Shown in pieces: positions 33,135-41,950 of a stretch of DNA of 64,000 bases. This stretch comes from Planctomycetes bacterium MalM25 (lineage in GTDB: Bacteria > Planctomycetota > Planctomycetia > Pirellulales > Lacipirellulaceae). The stretch lies in NCBI GenBank assembly GCA_007745835.1, contig CP036424.1, positions 2,715,968-2,779,967 on the forward strand. The letters are read 5' to 3'. The notes beneath the pieces were generated by a model that had not been told where the DNA came from, did no database searches, and saw only the letters and a program-made list of their open reading frames with translations. Position 1 is the stretch's first letter. Every line of letters begins with the position of its first letter. Made by a program: the position numbers and the translations under genes.

Positions 33135-34271
33135 TCACTCGCTCTGATTCAACCCATCCGCACGCTCGCACAGATTGCGGAAGACCCGGTCATCGATCCC
33201 GTAGTTCAAGAGGCGGCCCGAGCCATCCCCAAGCACGGCGAGCACGCCACCGGGGTGCGCGGAGCCAAAGCCCCACTCGCTTGTAGTGAGGCACTGCCCC
33301 CCCCCTGTGCAAATCTGCCACCCGCCCGGCACGTCCCGTTCCTCGTCACTATCTGGTTTCAGCGAGCCGCTGCCGGAGCCGTTGCGCTGTGGAGGAAGAT
33401 TGAATCGACCGTTTGTGAAGAAGCCCGGAGAGAACGCGCCGCCAACGTTGCCTACGTGCCTCCACGCCTGATTCGAAACGCCTGAGTAAGCGAGAGCGGA
33501 TTGCGATCCCTCCGCGAACATCAAGGTCTTTGAGAGACCATCCGTGCAAGATCCTGGCCCAATACCTCTTGCTTTCTTGTACGCGTTGTTGGTGTCGTTG
33601 ATCGGATTCCCCGATCTAGGCATGGTTCCCGCACGCGAGATGAGACCTGTGAAAAAAGTGATCTCGCTATCGTAGTCGTCGAAGCCGCTACCAGAGGGAA
33701 CGGCAAGTGGTTCTTCCAGCGGATCGTTTGGTTCGACGCGTGCTAAACGCCCCTCAAAGTTGGCGTAGTCGCCGCAGAACCATGTGATGAGATTATCGCT
33801 CGCTGTCCAGAGGCGGGTCCCGCGAGATGGACAGGTCATCGAAGCGATAGGGACTTCGCACATGGGCCGGGCCCCATCGGTTATTCCCCCATTCACTTCA
33901 CGCAGCGATGCAAGGGAAGAATCTTCCATGTAAGGCAACAACTGGTAGCACCAGCCAGCTTGCTCGACTCCACCGTTATTGACATTGGGCTGCTCGGGAC
34001 GGTTGACATCCGCTTGCCACCACATGTCCGACTGCCGCGAGCCGCTTGTCGGAAAGGCTTCATAAGTTGACTCGAAATTCAGAGCCGCCAGCCCCAGTTG
34101 CCGGATGTTGTTTAAGCACTGAGTTCGTCGCGCCGCCTCGCGAGCCGCTTGCACGGCGGGCAGCAGGAGGGCGACCAGGATGCCGATGATCGCGATCACG
34201 ACCAGCAGCTCGACCAGGGTGAATCCGCGTCGGCGGTCGGCGGTCGAAAGACCGTTGCATGAAAACGCCAT
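33135..34271 (-). CDS. DUF1559 prepilin-like protein
   Basis: 378 residues from the [19 protein letters not shown]. The prepilin leader [20 protein letters not shown] is followed by [18 protein letters not shown], a CxxxTG-like tract of low hydropathy, [17 protein letters not shown] and the ending [19 protein letters not shown]. Pseudopilin-like surface protein. An in-frame extension upstream of this ATG was rejected because it runs through the promoter. It heads a two-gene unit with the lipoprotein at 32643-33092. Confidence 0.88.
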   Translation of the reverse strand: MAFSCNGLSTADRRRGFTLVELLVVIAIIGILVALLLPAVQAAREAARRTQCLNNIRQLGLAALNFESTYEAFPTSGSRQSDMWWQADVNRPEQPNVNNGGVEQAGWCYQLLPYMEDSSLASLREVNGGITDGARPMCEVPIASMTCPSRGTRLWTASDNLITWFCGDYANFEGRLARVEPNDPLEEPLAVPSGSGFDDYDSEITFFTGLISRAGTMPRSGNPINDTNNAYKKARGIGPGSCTDGLSKTLMFAEGSQSALAYSGVSNQAWRHVGNVGGAFSPGFFTNGRFNLPPQRNGSGSGSLKPDSDEERDVPGGWQICTGGGQCLTTSEWGFGSAHPGGVLAVLGDGSGRLLNYGIDDRVFRNLCERADGLNQSE

Positions 34272-34348
34272 GATGCGCGCCTTCGTTCGAGAGAAAAGGA
34301 GGAGGAGGCCAGGGCGAAAAGTCAAAGCAGCCGCCCAGCGCAATGCCG

Positions 34349-34377
34349 ATTGTATGCAACGGGCGATCCTCTGACCA
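34349..34377 (-). promoter_or_regulatory. Candidate promoter of the DUF1559 gene at 34271
   Basis: On the minus strand a -10 TACAAT (34354-34349) is preceded by TTGCA and, 17 nt upstream, by a weak -35 TGGTCA (34377-34372). The block TTGCATACAATC is also found, with similar spacing to the ATG, upstream of the next DUF1559 gene (36127-36132). The distance to the ATG is about 78 nt. Confidence 0.4.
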
Positions 34378-34447
34378 GCCTTTTCCAACGGCTTCGCGTC
34401 CTGAGAGAAGCCCCTCGTACCGTCAGCTGCCGGCCACCCCGAGAAAC

Positions 34448-34483
34448 AAAAAAGGCCCGGCTCGCGATGACGCGGGCCGGGCC
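34448..34483 (-). terminator. Intrinsic terminator (strong GC hairpin)
   Basis: On the minus strand the stem GGCCCGGCCCGCG pairs with CGCGAGCCGGGCC around a TCAT loop, 13 bp with one mismatch, followed by TTTTTTG. It lies 38 nt after the stop of the lipoprotein gene 34521-35000, so it ends that transcription unit before the next DUF1559 promoter. Confidence 0.8.
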
Positions 34484-34520
34484 GTTGGGTTCTCGTTTTT
34501 TTTTACGGAGACGAAGGTCG

Positions 34521-35000
34521 CTACTTCTTCGAGGTGAGCTCGAAGTCGGCCTGGTTGGTCGTGTGCGGCTTCACCTCGAACTCGAGGCCGGAGGTGCCCG
34601 GCTTGCCGTAGGAAGGCGGAATCAACCAACGTTGCTTCGCCGGCTTTTGCCTCTTGCCGAATCCCCCTAACGCGGCCGCATCGGAATCGACCTCGGCCGA
34701 CGCCTGCTTTGGGGCCGCGATCGCAATGATGCCGACCTGATTGAGGCCAACTTTGACGCCGTCGCCCGGCTCGAAGGTCTTGAGCTTATAACGACCTTCG
34801 GAGTCGGTGTGGCCGGTGGCCGGGCGCCCCCCCTCAGCAAGCACAAAAGTCACGCTTGCGTCGGCGAGCGGCGCCCCGTCGAACGTGATCACGCCCTCCA
34901 CAGGCGCCATGGTGGCGTCGCCCCCGCAGCCCGCGAGGAGCAGGCTGCACACGCAGATCAAGCAACCGGAGTAAGTGCGACAAAGCAGTTTGATATCCAT
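34521..35000 (-). CDS. Small lipoprotein with carboxypeptidase-regulatory-like domain
   Basis: 159 residues, MDIKLLCRTYSG, with lipobox LLAGC (LLLAGCGGDATM). Beta-sandwich features: VEGVITFDGAPLADASVTFV, DSEGRYKLKTFEPGDGVKVG. A C-terminal stretch ends TTNQADFELTSKK. Same general family as the lipoproteins at 5623 and 60602, though more diverged (it has an inserted Lys/Gln-rich GGFGKRQKPAKQRW). It starts 7 nt after a DUF1559 stop, so the two are co-transcribed. Role unknown. Confidence 0.85.
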   Translation of the reverse strand: MDIKLLCRTYSGCLICVCSLLLAGCGGDATMAPVEGVITFDGAPLADASVTFVLAEGGRPATGHTDSEGRYKLKTFEPGDGVKVGLNQVGIIAIAAPKQASAEVDSDAAALGGFGKRQKPAKQRWLIPPSYGKPGTSGLEFEVKPHTTNQADFELTSKK

Positions 35001-35007
35001 TATTTAC

Positions 35008-36030
35008 TCAGAACGCCTCGCGGATCACTTCGCCGTCTGCCTTGCCACCCAGGTACTGGTAGGTCCAGTGATCGAGGCCATCGTTCAGGAAGTGAACCGA
35101 GCCATCACCGAATGCGAAGTTGGCGCCGCCGGGGTGGCTCGACTTGAATCCGAGCTCGGTCGTCCAGTTGCTCCAGCATCCGCAAGTGCCATCGGGTCCA
35201 GAATCGTCACGCGTGCAAGTGTCGTAGTTGATCGGGATGATCGTTGAGATCAGGCCGGCTCCGTTGTTGCCGCTCAGCCATCCCCCTTCGGCATGGATCG
35301 AGCAATTGGGCGTCACCTCGCCGTAGAAGATCGTCTTCGACAGACCGTCAGTAATCTTTCGCAGCTCGGTCGCGGACTCGAATCGAGTGAATACGCCCGA
35401 GTACTCGTCAAACTTGCCCCAGGGGGTCTTGGGCATAAGGGCGTAGTTGTTCCACTGGGTCATCTTGGAACCGGTGCAGGAGCACGTATTCGAGGCCCCA
35501 TCACGCGGCATCGAGCCGTTCGACGCGGAGTAGTTCATCTTCGCGGCCGGGCGTTCGAGATTGCCATTGATGTCTTGCTTCATCACGATGAGGTCTGCGT
35601 CGTCGCTGGGGCAGACGTACATCTTGACGACGAAACCGGATAGGTACTCGCCGTTCGGGAGCCGCTTGAAGTGGCTGAAATCGGCGGTAGCTCCAGTATT
35701 TGTTTTGTCGTCGAGCAGTGTGCTCAGCGTCGCGTCTTCCGCGTAGGGCAAGATGGAAGCCAGCACACCAACTCGGTGCTGTTTGACGATCGGATCCTCG
35801 CTGAAGAATATCGACCCAGGGGGCAGGGTGCCGACCGACTGCTCGTAGTTGAGCGTCGCGAGCATGATCTGCTTCATGTTGTTCGTGCACTGCGAGCGAC
35901 GCGCGGACTCGCGGGCGGCTTGCACGGCGGGGAGCAGCAGGGCGACGAGGATGCCGATGATCGCGATCACGACCAACAGCTCAACCAGCGTGAAACCGGC
36001 TCGGTCGGGGGATTTGCGATAAATCGCCAT
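35008..36030 (-). CDS. DUF1559 prepilin-like protein, Cys-rich variant
   Basis: A 340-residue protein, [19 protein letters not shown], with the standard leader and [21 protein letters not shown]1559 features include RKITDGLSKTIFYGEVTPN and KSSHPGGANFAFGDGSVHFL. Unlike the other copies it carries Cys-rich inserts (NTCSCTGSKM; CTRDDSGPDGTCGCW), which could form disulfides outside the cell. It is the first gene of a unit with the lipoprotein at 34521-35000. Confidence 0.9.
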   Translation of the reverse strand: MAIYRKSPDRAGFTLVELLVVIAIIGILVALLLPAVQAARESARRSQCTNNMKQIMLATLNYEQSVGTLPPGSIFFSEDPIVKQHRVGVLASILPYAEDATLSTLLDDKTNTGATADFSHFKRLPNGEYLSGFVVKMYVCPSDDADLIVMKQDINGNLERPAAKMNYSASNGSMPRDGASNTCSCTGSKMTQWNNYALMPKTPWGKFDEYSGVFTRFESATELRKITDGLSKTIFYGEVTPNCSIHAEGGWLSGNNGAGLISTIIPINYDTCTRDDSGPDGTCGCWSNWTTELGFKSSHPGGANFAFGDGSVHFLNDGLDHWTYQYLGGKADGEVIREAF

Positions 36031-36126
36031 GTTGTTGTGCCTTCTATTCGTGAGGAGGGGTTCTTAGATGAGTGATCGGCCAGCAACCGTAGCTCGTGAG
36101 CTCACGGCCGACGCCAGCATTAGCTG

Positions 36127-36155
36127 ATTGTATGCAATTAACTTGCTGCCGTAAA
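36127..36155 (-). promoter_or_regulatory. Candidate promoter of the DUF1559 gene at 36030
   Basis: Minus-strand -35 TTTACG (36155-36150), 17-nt spacer, -10 TACAAT (36132-36127), again within TTGCATACAATC as at 34349. It is about 97 nt upstream of the ATG. The rest of the 299-bp divergent gap 36031-36329 has an AT-richer stretch with no other recognised element. Confidence 0.45.
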
Positions 36156-36329
36156 GCCCTTTTTGCAGAACCTGGGAGGGGCGCCGGGCAGAGAGTTTTC
36201 CGGAGGCGAACCGGCCGATTAACGGGTATCGGTCCGCCCAGTATGAAGAGAGAGCGTTTTTTAGGCACGCGAATTATGCTGAAAACGCGTCCCCTCCTCT
36301 TTTTACGGCTTTTCCCCTCCGGCTTCGGC

Positions 36330-36668
36330 ATGAGCCCGATCACGACCCAGGTGCTCGACACGAGCCTCGGCGAACCGGCTGAGGGGGTGGTCGTTACGCT
36401 CGCCCGGCTCGACGACGCCGACCTGGCCACGGCCGTCGGCCACGGCGTGACCGACGCAGAGGGGCGGGTGACCGACCTGCTGCCGCCGAACCGGGCCACG
36501 CCGGGGGTGTACCGGCTGACCTTCGAGACGACCGCCTACTTCGCCCATTCGCACCGCGAGTCGTTCTATCCGCGGATCGAGATCACCTTCCACGTGACCG
36601 AGGCGAGCGAGCCGCACCACGTGCCGCTGCTGCTCTCGCCTTACGGCTACTCGACCCACCGTGGTTGA
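36330..36668 (+). CDS. uraH: 5-hydroxyisourate hydrolase (transthyretin-like)
   Basis: 112 residues from the ATG MSPITTQVLDTSLGEPAEGV, the usual start of HIUases; longer in-frame starts lie in the promoter region. Conserved parts: TTQVLDTSLGEPA, GVTDAEGRVTDLL, PGVYRLTFETTAYF, FYPRIEITFHV and HHVPLLLSPYGYST. It hydrolyses 5-hydroxyisourate, the product of urate oxidase, to OHCU in purine breakdown. The C-terminus is ...YSTHRG followed by TGA, so the family's terminal YRGS is altered (Y to H) and lacks the final Ser. It is 114 bp upstream of dihydropyrimidinase. Confidence 0.88.
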   Translation: MSPITTQVLDTSLGEPAEGVVVTLARLDDADLATAVGHGVTDAEGRVTDLLPPNRATPGVYRLTFETTAYFAHSHRESFYPRIEITFHVTEASEPHHVPLLLSPYGYSTHRG

Positions 36669-36782
36669 AAGACCCAGCGGGGGCTGAGAAGCCGCTCGTC
36701 CGGCGCGTGAGGCGTTCGGCTCGGGAATCGTTATGATGGGCCATCCCCTCAGGCGTATTCTCTCTTTCAATGACGGATCGCG

Positions 36783-38162
36783 ATGTCTCTGCTCATCAAG
36801 AACGGACGGGTCGTCACGGCGACCGAGGACTTTGTTGGCGACGTCCTCTGCGAGGGGGAGACGATCGCCGCGGTCGGCCGCGACCTCGCCCCTCCCGCCG
36901 ACGCCGAGGTGATCGACGCGACAGGCAAGCTCGTCTTCCCCGGGTTCATCGACCCGCACGTTCATATCTATCTCCCCTTCATGGGGACCTACGCGAAGGA
37001 CACGTACGACTCGGCGAGCCGCGCGGCGCTGGTCGGCGGGACGACCTCGCTCATCGAGATGGTCTGCCCGGGGCGTGACGAGGACCCGGTCGAGGCGTAC
37101 CGGATGTGGAAGGCGAAGGCCGAGGGGCTTTCCGCTTGCGACTTCGCGTTCCACATGGGCGTGACGCGCTTCGACGAGTCGACCCCCGCCGCGATGAAGG
37201 AGATCGTCGAGGACGGCACGGCGAGCTTCAAAGTCTTCCTGGCGTACAAGGGCGCGCTCGGCGTCGACGACGAGGAGCTGTTCAAGACGCTGCAGCTCGC
37301 CAAGGAGTTGGGCGTCATCGTCACGGCGCACTGCGAGAACGAGTCGCTGGTCGCGAGCCTGCAGGCGAAGCTGCTCGCCGAGGGGAAGACCGGCCCCGAG
37401 TGGCACGAGCCCTCGCGGCCCGTGCAGGTCGAGACCGAGGGGGTGCGGCACCTGATGACCTTCGCCGAGCTGACCGGCGCCCACGTCTACGTGGTGCACA
37501 CCAGCTGCAAGGGCGCCGTGCACGCGGCGACCGAGGCCCGGTTGCGCGGCGTGAACGCCTGGGTGGAGACCGTCATCCCTTACCTGGTGCTCGACGATAC
37601 GGCGGCCCAGAAGCCAGGCTTTGAGGGCGCCAAGTACGTGATGTCGCCGCCGATCCGCGCGGCGCGGCACCAGCCTTTCTTGTGGGACGCGCTGAAGTCG
37701 GGCGCGGTCAGCACGGTGGCGACCGACCACGCGCCGTTCGACTTCGCCGGCCAGAAGGAGATGGGACGCGACAACTTCACGCTCATCCCCAACGGCATCC
37801 CGAGCGTCGAGCACCGTGTGCGTTTGCTCTATACGCACGGCGTGGCGACCGGGCGGATCGACCTGAACACGTTCGTCGACGCCGCCAGCACCCAGGCCGC
37901 GAAGCTGTTCGGGCTCTACCCCCGCAAGGGGACGATCGCGCCGGGCACCGACGCCGACCTGGTGGTCTACGACCCGAGCATCACCGAGACGCTCTCCGCC
38001 GAGTCCCACCTGATGGACACCGACTACGACGCCTTCGAGGGCTGGGAGGTGAAGGGGCGTTGCGACCTAGTCACCGTCCGCGGCGCGAAGATGGTCGAGG
38101 GGGGCCAGTTCGTCGGGCAGCTAGGCCACGGGCGGTTCTTGAAGCGAGTGCCGACACACTAA
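36783..38162 (+). CDS. Dihydropyrimidinase / D-hydantoinase
   Basis: A 459-residue amidohydrolase. Binuclear metal ligands are visible: H59 and H61 (FIDPHVHIYLPFMGT), the carboxylated lysine K150 (GTASFKVFLAYKG), H183 (TAHCENES), H239 (YVVHTSCKG) and the Asp of STVATDHAPFDF. It ring-opens dihydrouracil to N-carbamoyl-beta-alanine, the second step between PreA and beta-ureidopropionase. It is separated by 10 kb from PreA but fills the missing step in this window. Distinct from allantoinase by the K150 context and PFMGT loop; hydantoinase activity cannot be excluded. Confidence 0.9.
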   Translation: MSLLIKNGRVVTATEDFVGDVLCEGETIAAVGRDLAPPADAEVIDATGKLVFPGFIDPHVHIYLPFMGTYAKDTYDSASRAALVGGTTSLIEMVCPGRDEDPVEAYRMWKAKAEGLSACDFAFHMGVTRFDESTPAAMKEIVEDGTASFKVFLAYKGALGVDDEELFKTLQLAKELGVIVTAHCENESLVASLQAKLLAEGKTGPEWHEPSRPVQVETEGVRHLMTFAELTGAHVYVVHTSCKGAVHAATEARLRGVNAWVETVIPYLVLDDTAAQKPGFEGAKYVMSPPIRAARHQPFLWDALKSGAVSTVATDHAPFDFAGQKEMGRDNFTLIPNGIPSVEHRVRLLYTHGVATGRIDLNTFVDAASTQAAKLFGLYPRKGTIAPGTDADLVVYDPSITETLSAESHLMDTDYDAFEGWEVKGRCDLVTVRGAKMVEGGQFVGQLGHGRFLKRVPTH

Positions 38163-38330
38163 GGCGAACTCCGGCGAGGCTGCTCAGGAGAAGGGAGTCC
38201 GCAAAGAAGGGCAGGGCGCCACGTCGGCGGCCATCGCTCGGCGTGCGATACGCCCGCAAGACCTGCAACCCGAGGCCCGCACTAGGATCGGGCTCGGGGC
38301 AATGCGAGTCGATTCGCACAGCCAAATCAG

Positions 38331-38403
38331 TACCCCGTAGGGGAGTCGAACCCCTGTCTCCGCCGTGAGAGGGCGGTGTCCTGGGCCACTAGACGAACGG
38401 GGC
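38331..38403 (-). tRNA. tRNA-Glu (CUC anticodon)
   Basis: The minus strand folds as a 73-nt cloverleaf. The acceptor stem GCCCCGT pairs with ACGGGGT (G1-U72), with discriminator A. The D arm has TCTAGTGGCCCAGGA, the anticodon arm CCGCCCTCTCACGG gives anticodon CTC, and the T arm AGGGGTTCGACTCCCCT carries TTCGA. CCA is not encoded. Confidence 0.95.
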
Positions 38404-38572
38404 AGGACAGCGAACTTCGGCGGAAAAACCGCCGAGTCACATAATATCGGTCGGAATCGCCCGGAAGACAAGGGCCCAAGGTCGAATGCGGAAAGAGGAA
38501 GTGAGAACGGGGAAAGCGTTGGGGTTGAGTTTGCCGGCCAATCAATCGACACCCCGCATCCCTGGCCCACAC

Positions 38573-39535
38573 TCAGCTCGTGATCCCCTGGGTCAGGGTC
38601 ATGAAGGCCGTTTCGAGGTTGATCTCATCTTCCTTGAGCGTGGTGAGGCCGTAGCCCGCCTCGAAGAGGGCCTGGGCGACCTCGCTCGGGTCGTTGGCGT
38701 CGGCCTTGAGCGTGACGGTCATCAGCTCCGCCGGCTCGCCAGGCTGGGGCTCGGTGGGGGGCTCGACCTTCTCGACGAGCGGGTGACCGGCGAGCAGGTC
38801 CTGGGCTCCCTCAAGGGTTTTGCCGTCGCGCTCGGCGACGCCCACCTTGAGCACCATCTGCTGGCGGACCTGCTTCATCACGTCGGCTACGTCGGCGTTC
38901 ACGATCAGCTCGCCCCGCTCGATGATGCCGATCTTGTTGCACACGTCCGCCAGCTCCGGCAGGATGTGGCTGCTGACCATGATCGTCTTGCCCATGTTGC
39001 GCAGCTCCTTGAGCAACGCGCGGATCTCGATGCGGGCGCGGGGGTCGAGGCCGCTCGCCGGCTCGTCGAGCAGCAGCACCTGCGGGTCGTGCAGCAGCAC
39101 CCGCGCCAGGCCGAGGCGCTGCGTCATGCCCCGGCTGAGGCTCGTGACCAGCGCGTCCCGCTTGTAGCCGAGGTCGACCAGCTCGAGCACGTCGTCGCAC
39201 ACTTTGCGTCGGGCGGCGCCGCGGATGCGGTAGGCGGCCGCGAAGAACTCGAGGTACTCGATCACCTTCATGTCGTCGTACACGCCGAAGAAGTCGGGCA
39301 TGTAGCCGATGGCCCGCCGGATCTCCTTGGGGGCGGTGTAGATCGAGTGCCCGGCGACGTACGCCTCGCCCCAGGTGGGCTGCAGCAGGGTCGCGAGGAT
39401 GCGCATCGTGGTCGTCTTGCCGGCGCCGTTGGGGCCGATGAAGCCGAACACGTCGCCCGCGTCGAGATCGAGCTCGATCTCACGGATCGCGAACAGGTCG
39501 CCGTACTTCTTGGTGAGTCCGCGGATTTGGATCAT
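38573..39535 (-). CDS. ABC transporter ATP-binding protein
   Basis: A 320-residue nucleotide-binding protein: Walker A FIGPNGAGKTTTMRIL, signature SLSRGMTQRLGLARVLLHDP, Walker B VLLLDEPASGLDPRARIE and H-loop VSSHILPEL. A C-terminal extension of about 100 residues (VLKVGVAERDGKTLEGAQ, AELMTVTLKADAND) is typical of the NatA/GldA-type ABC-2 export ATPases. It lies 113 bp downstream of a large membrane protein on the same strand. No separate ABC-2 permease is in the window, so its transport partner is uncertain. Confidence 0.88.
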   Translation of the reverse strand: MIQIRGLTKKYGDLFAIREIELDLDAGDVFGFIGPNGAGKTTTMRILATLLQPTWGEAYVAGHSIYTAPKEIRRAIGYMPDFFGVYDDMKVIEYLEFFAAAYRIRGAARRKVCDDVLELVDLGYKRDALVTSLSRGMTQRLGLARVLLHDPQVLLLDEPASGLDPRARIEIRALLKELRNMGKTIMVSSHILPELADVCNKIGIIERGELIVNADVADVMKQVRQQMVLKVGVAERDGKTLEGAQDLLAGHPLVEKVEPPTEPQPGEPAELMTVTLKADANDPSEVAQALFEAGYGLTTLKEDEINLETAFMTLTQGITS

Positions 39536-39648
39536 GAGAAGCGCTGATTGGGGAGTCGCGGAGACGCGGGTTATCTTACGGGCGGCCGGGTTGGCGTGGT
39601 TTCAGTATCCTTCGGCGAGCCGCCGACGCCAGCCGTGGCGTTCTTCTG

Positions 39649-41853
39649 TCACTCTTCTTGCACGGGCAGGATGAACCGGGCGTAGACCCAGCTCTTGCGG
39701 CTCGGCCCCTCTTCGCCTTGGACGGTATCGTCCAGCAGGGGCTCGCCGCCGCGCGTCAGCTCGCTGACCGGTCCGTCGTCGATCCGGGCGACCAACAGGG
39801 CCTTGCCGGCCTCGAGGTGATGGACCAGGTCGAGGTCGTGCAGATAACGGCTGGCCGGTCCCCGGGCGCCCGAGGCGAGGGAACCGAAGGTGAGCCGGTC
39901 GGCGAAGGCGTCGAAAGTGGCCGCCTTGTCGCCCAACAGCTTCTTGATCCGTATCGGAGAAGTGGCGGGATCGATCGAGGCGGTCTCCCCATCGTTCAGG
40001 TTGCCCAGAGCCCACGACCACGCTCCGAAGAGCAACCGGCAATCGGTCAGCTGCGCGCCGGAGTCGTTGGTCACCAGCCCCTCGATCCCGCCGACGCCGT
40101 CCTCCGCCAAGGTCGACTCGACGGTCCGTGGGGTGGAGCCGCCGTAGCGGGAGACGAGCGACTTGGTGCTCCAGACCTGCACCGGAAGCCGCGAGATGCC
40201 GGTCGCGCCAGCGCGGGCCGTCGGGTCCAGCAAGTAGCTGGCGCTCAGCGATCGAGCGGTCGAAGAGCCCGACGCCTGCATGCCGCCCAAGCCGCCGCCC
40301 GTCTTGCCGAGCCAGGCGTTCCAGGAGGCCTCCGGGACGAGCTCCTCACCGAGAAGCGAACGGGCCGTCAGCGACAGGTCGTAGCGCACCGCTTGTGGGC
40401 TGAACAGGTGCGTCAGCAACAGACCGCGGGTCTCGCCGGTCACCGCATCGACATCGATGATCTCGACCTGGTTGATCCGCAGCTTGTCCCCCTTCAGCCA
40501 GTACGCCCCGGCATAGGCGGCGGCGCTGGTCGCGATCACGATCAAAGGGAAGGTGACCCAGGTCGCCTCGACCCGCTTCAGGACGTTCTTCACGAAGAAG
40601 TAATCCCCGGGACCAATCAGCAGTAGGTAAAGCAGCACCAAGCCGACGATCAGGAGGAAAGGGGTCGTCTTGACCCCCGTGAAGGCGGTGTCGAGCTTCT
40701 CAACAAGTTGATTGACGAGGTCCTGCGACCAACCGCCCCCCTGGTACTGGGCTGAGGTTTCATTGTCGCCCACGAGGGGCCGCAGCATGTTCTTCAGCAG
40801 ATTCTGGCGCCCCTCCCACCCGGCGAGGGCCGGGTGGTCCAAGTCGCAGGCGACGAACGTCACCTCGCCGAAGCCGCGCGTCGCGCGCACGACGAGTGGG
40901 GTCTCGGCGGCCGACCGCCCGGCGAACGCCTCGACCACGCCCGTCACGTTCTTCAGCTCGCTGATCGGGAGCGTGCCCCCCTGCAGGTCGATCGGCCCCG
41001 CCTCGGATTCGGCGTAGGTCTCTAGAGGCGTCGCGATCGACAGGGATCCGGGCCCCGCGTACTCACCCGGGACCAAATGGGCCAGCGCCCCATCCGCAGC
41101 CAGCAGCGTGGGCCCTCCCGCGCCACAGGTCAGCACCAGCCGACCGCCCCCCTCGACCCAGGCGGTTAGCGCGGCGATGCGGGGGTCGTCCGGCGAGAGG
41201 CCGCCGAGCCAGCCGCCCCCCTCACCATCGGCGCGGGAGCCCGCGGCGAGCAGGACCACGTCGAAGCTGTCGTAGCCGATCGCGTCTCGGGGCAGCGTTG
41301 CGGCATCGGTCACAACCGCCGCCGCGACCTCGTAGCCCGTTGAGCCGAACGACGCCGCCGCGGTCGTTGTCACGCCGCAATCGGCGCCGAGTTGCAGGGC
41401 CAACCATCCGGAGGTCTCGGTCGGCAAGGGCAGCACCTGGCCGGCTTCAACTTCGTCTTGGCCGCCGTCGCCCACCGAGAACAGACGCTGAGCCTGCCGG
41501 CCATTGGATTGGACGAGTTTGACATCGACCGGCGCATTCATCTGGCCGACACGGACGTAGAGAATCTCCTCGGTCACCCTCCCCGGCTCGAGGGCGAGGG
41601 GACGCCCGCCGGGCGCCGAGGTGCCGACGTTCACCCCGTCGCTGTCCGGCGTGACCGCTAGGACCTGAGCGGCGAGCGGCTCGTCTCCCCCCTGGACCAG
41701 CACACGCAAGGGGGCCCAGCAACCGATCTTGTAGCGATCGCCCAGGCCAAGATGGGCGGCGACGATCTTGGGGCTCTCCGCCGCCACCGCCAGCGGAGCC
41801 GACAGGGCGACGGCCAACACGGCCCAGCCGAGACATAGGGTTCGGAGACTCAC
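39649..41853 (-). CDS. Large exported membrane protein, glutamine-amidotransferase-like fold
   Basis: A 734-residue protein with signal peptide MSLRTLCLGWAVLAVALSAP. An N-terminal beta domain (KIGCWAPLRVLVQGGDEPLA, ALEPGRVTEEILYVRVG) precedes an alpha/beta region that resembles class-I amidotransferase-like domains (YDSFDVVLLAAGSR, ALTAWVEGGGRLVLTCGAGG, GEVTFVACDLDHPALAGWEG). Two membrane helices (FLLIVGLVLLYLLLIGPGDY; FPLIVIATSAAAYAGAYWL) lie near 395-450. The remainder is exported beta-rich. This is common in planctomycetes near MoxR/vWA or ABC genes. Probably a cell-envelope protein with the downstream ABC ATPase; function unknown. Confidence 0.7.
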   Translation of the reverse strand: MSLRTLCLGWAVLAVALSAPLAVAAESPKIVAAHLGLGDRYKIGCWAPLRVLVQGGDEPLAAQVLAVTPDSDGVNVGTSAPGGRPLALEPGRVTEEILYVRVGQMNAPVDVKLVQSNGRQAQRLFSVGDGGQDEVEAGQVLPLPTETSGWLALQLGADCGVTTTAAASFGSTGYEVAAAVVTDAATLPRDAIGYDSFDVVLLAAGSRADGEGGGWLGGLSPDDPRIAALTAWVEGGGRLVLTCGAGGPTLLAADGALAHLVPGEYAGPGSLSIATPLETYAESEAGPIDLQGGTLPISELKNVTGVVEAFAGRSAAETPLVVRATRGFGEVTFVACDLDHPALAGWEGRQNLLKNMLRPLVGDNETSAQYQGGGWSQDLVNQLVEKLDTAFTGVKTTPFLLIVGLVLLYLLLIGPGDYFFVKNVLKRVEATWVTFPLIVIATSAAAYAGAYWLKGDKLRINQVEIIDVDAVTGETRGLLLTHLFSPQAVRYDLSLTARSLLGEELVPEASWNAWLGKTGGGLGGMQASGSSTARSLSASYLLDPTARAGATGISRLPVQVWSTKSLVSRYGGSTPRTVESTLAEDGVGGIEGLVTNDSGAQLTDCRLLFGAWSWALGNLNDGETASIDPATSPIRIKKLLGDKAATFDAFADRLTFGSLASGARGPASRYLHDLDLVHHLEAGKALLVARIDDGPVSELTRGGEPLLDDTVQGEEGPSRKSWVYARFILPVQEE

Positions 41854-41950
41854 GTCGTGCGATGCTTCGGGGCGGTTGGGAGCGGCGGAGACGTTTCTCT
41901 AGCCGAACGCCCCATTGTGGCCGCCCACGCCCGGCCCGTCGACCGGAGCC

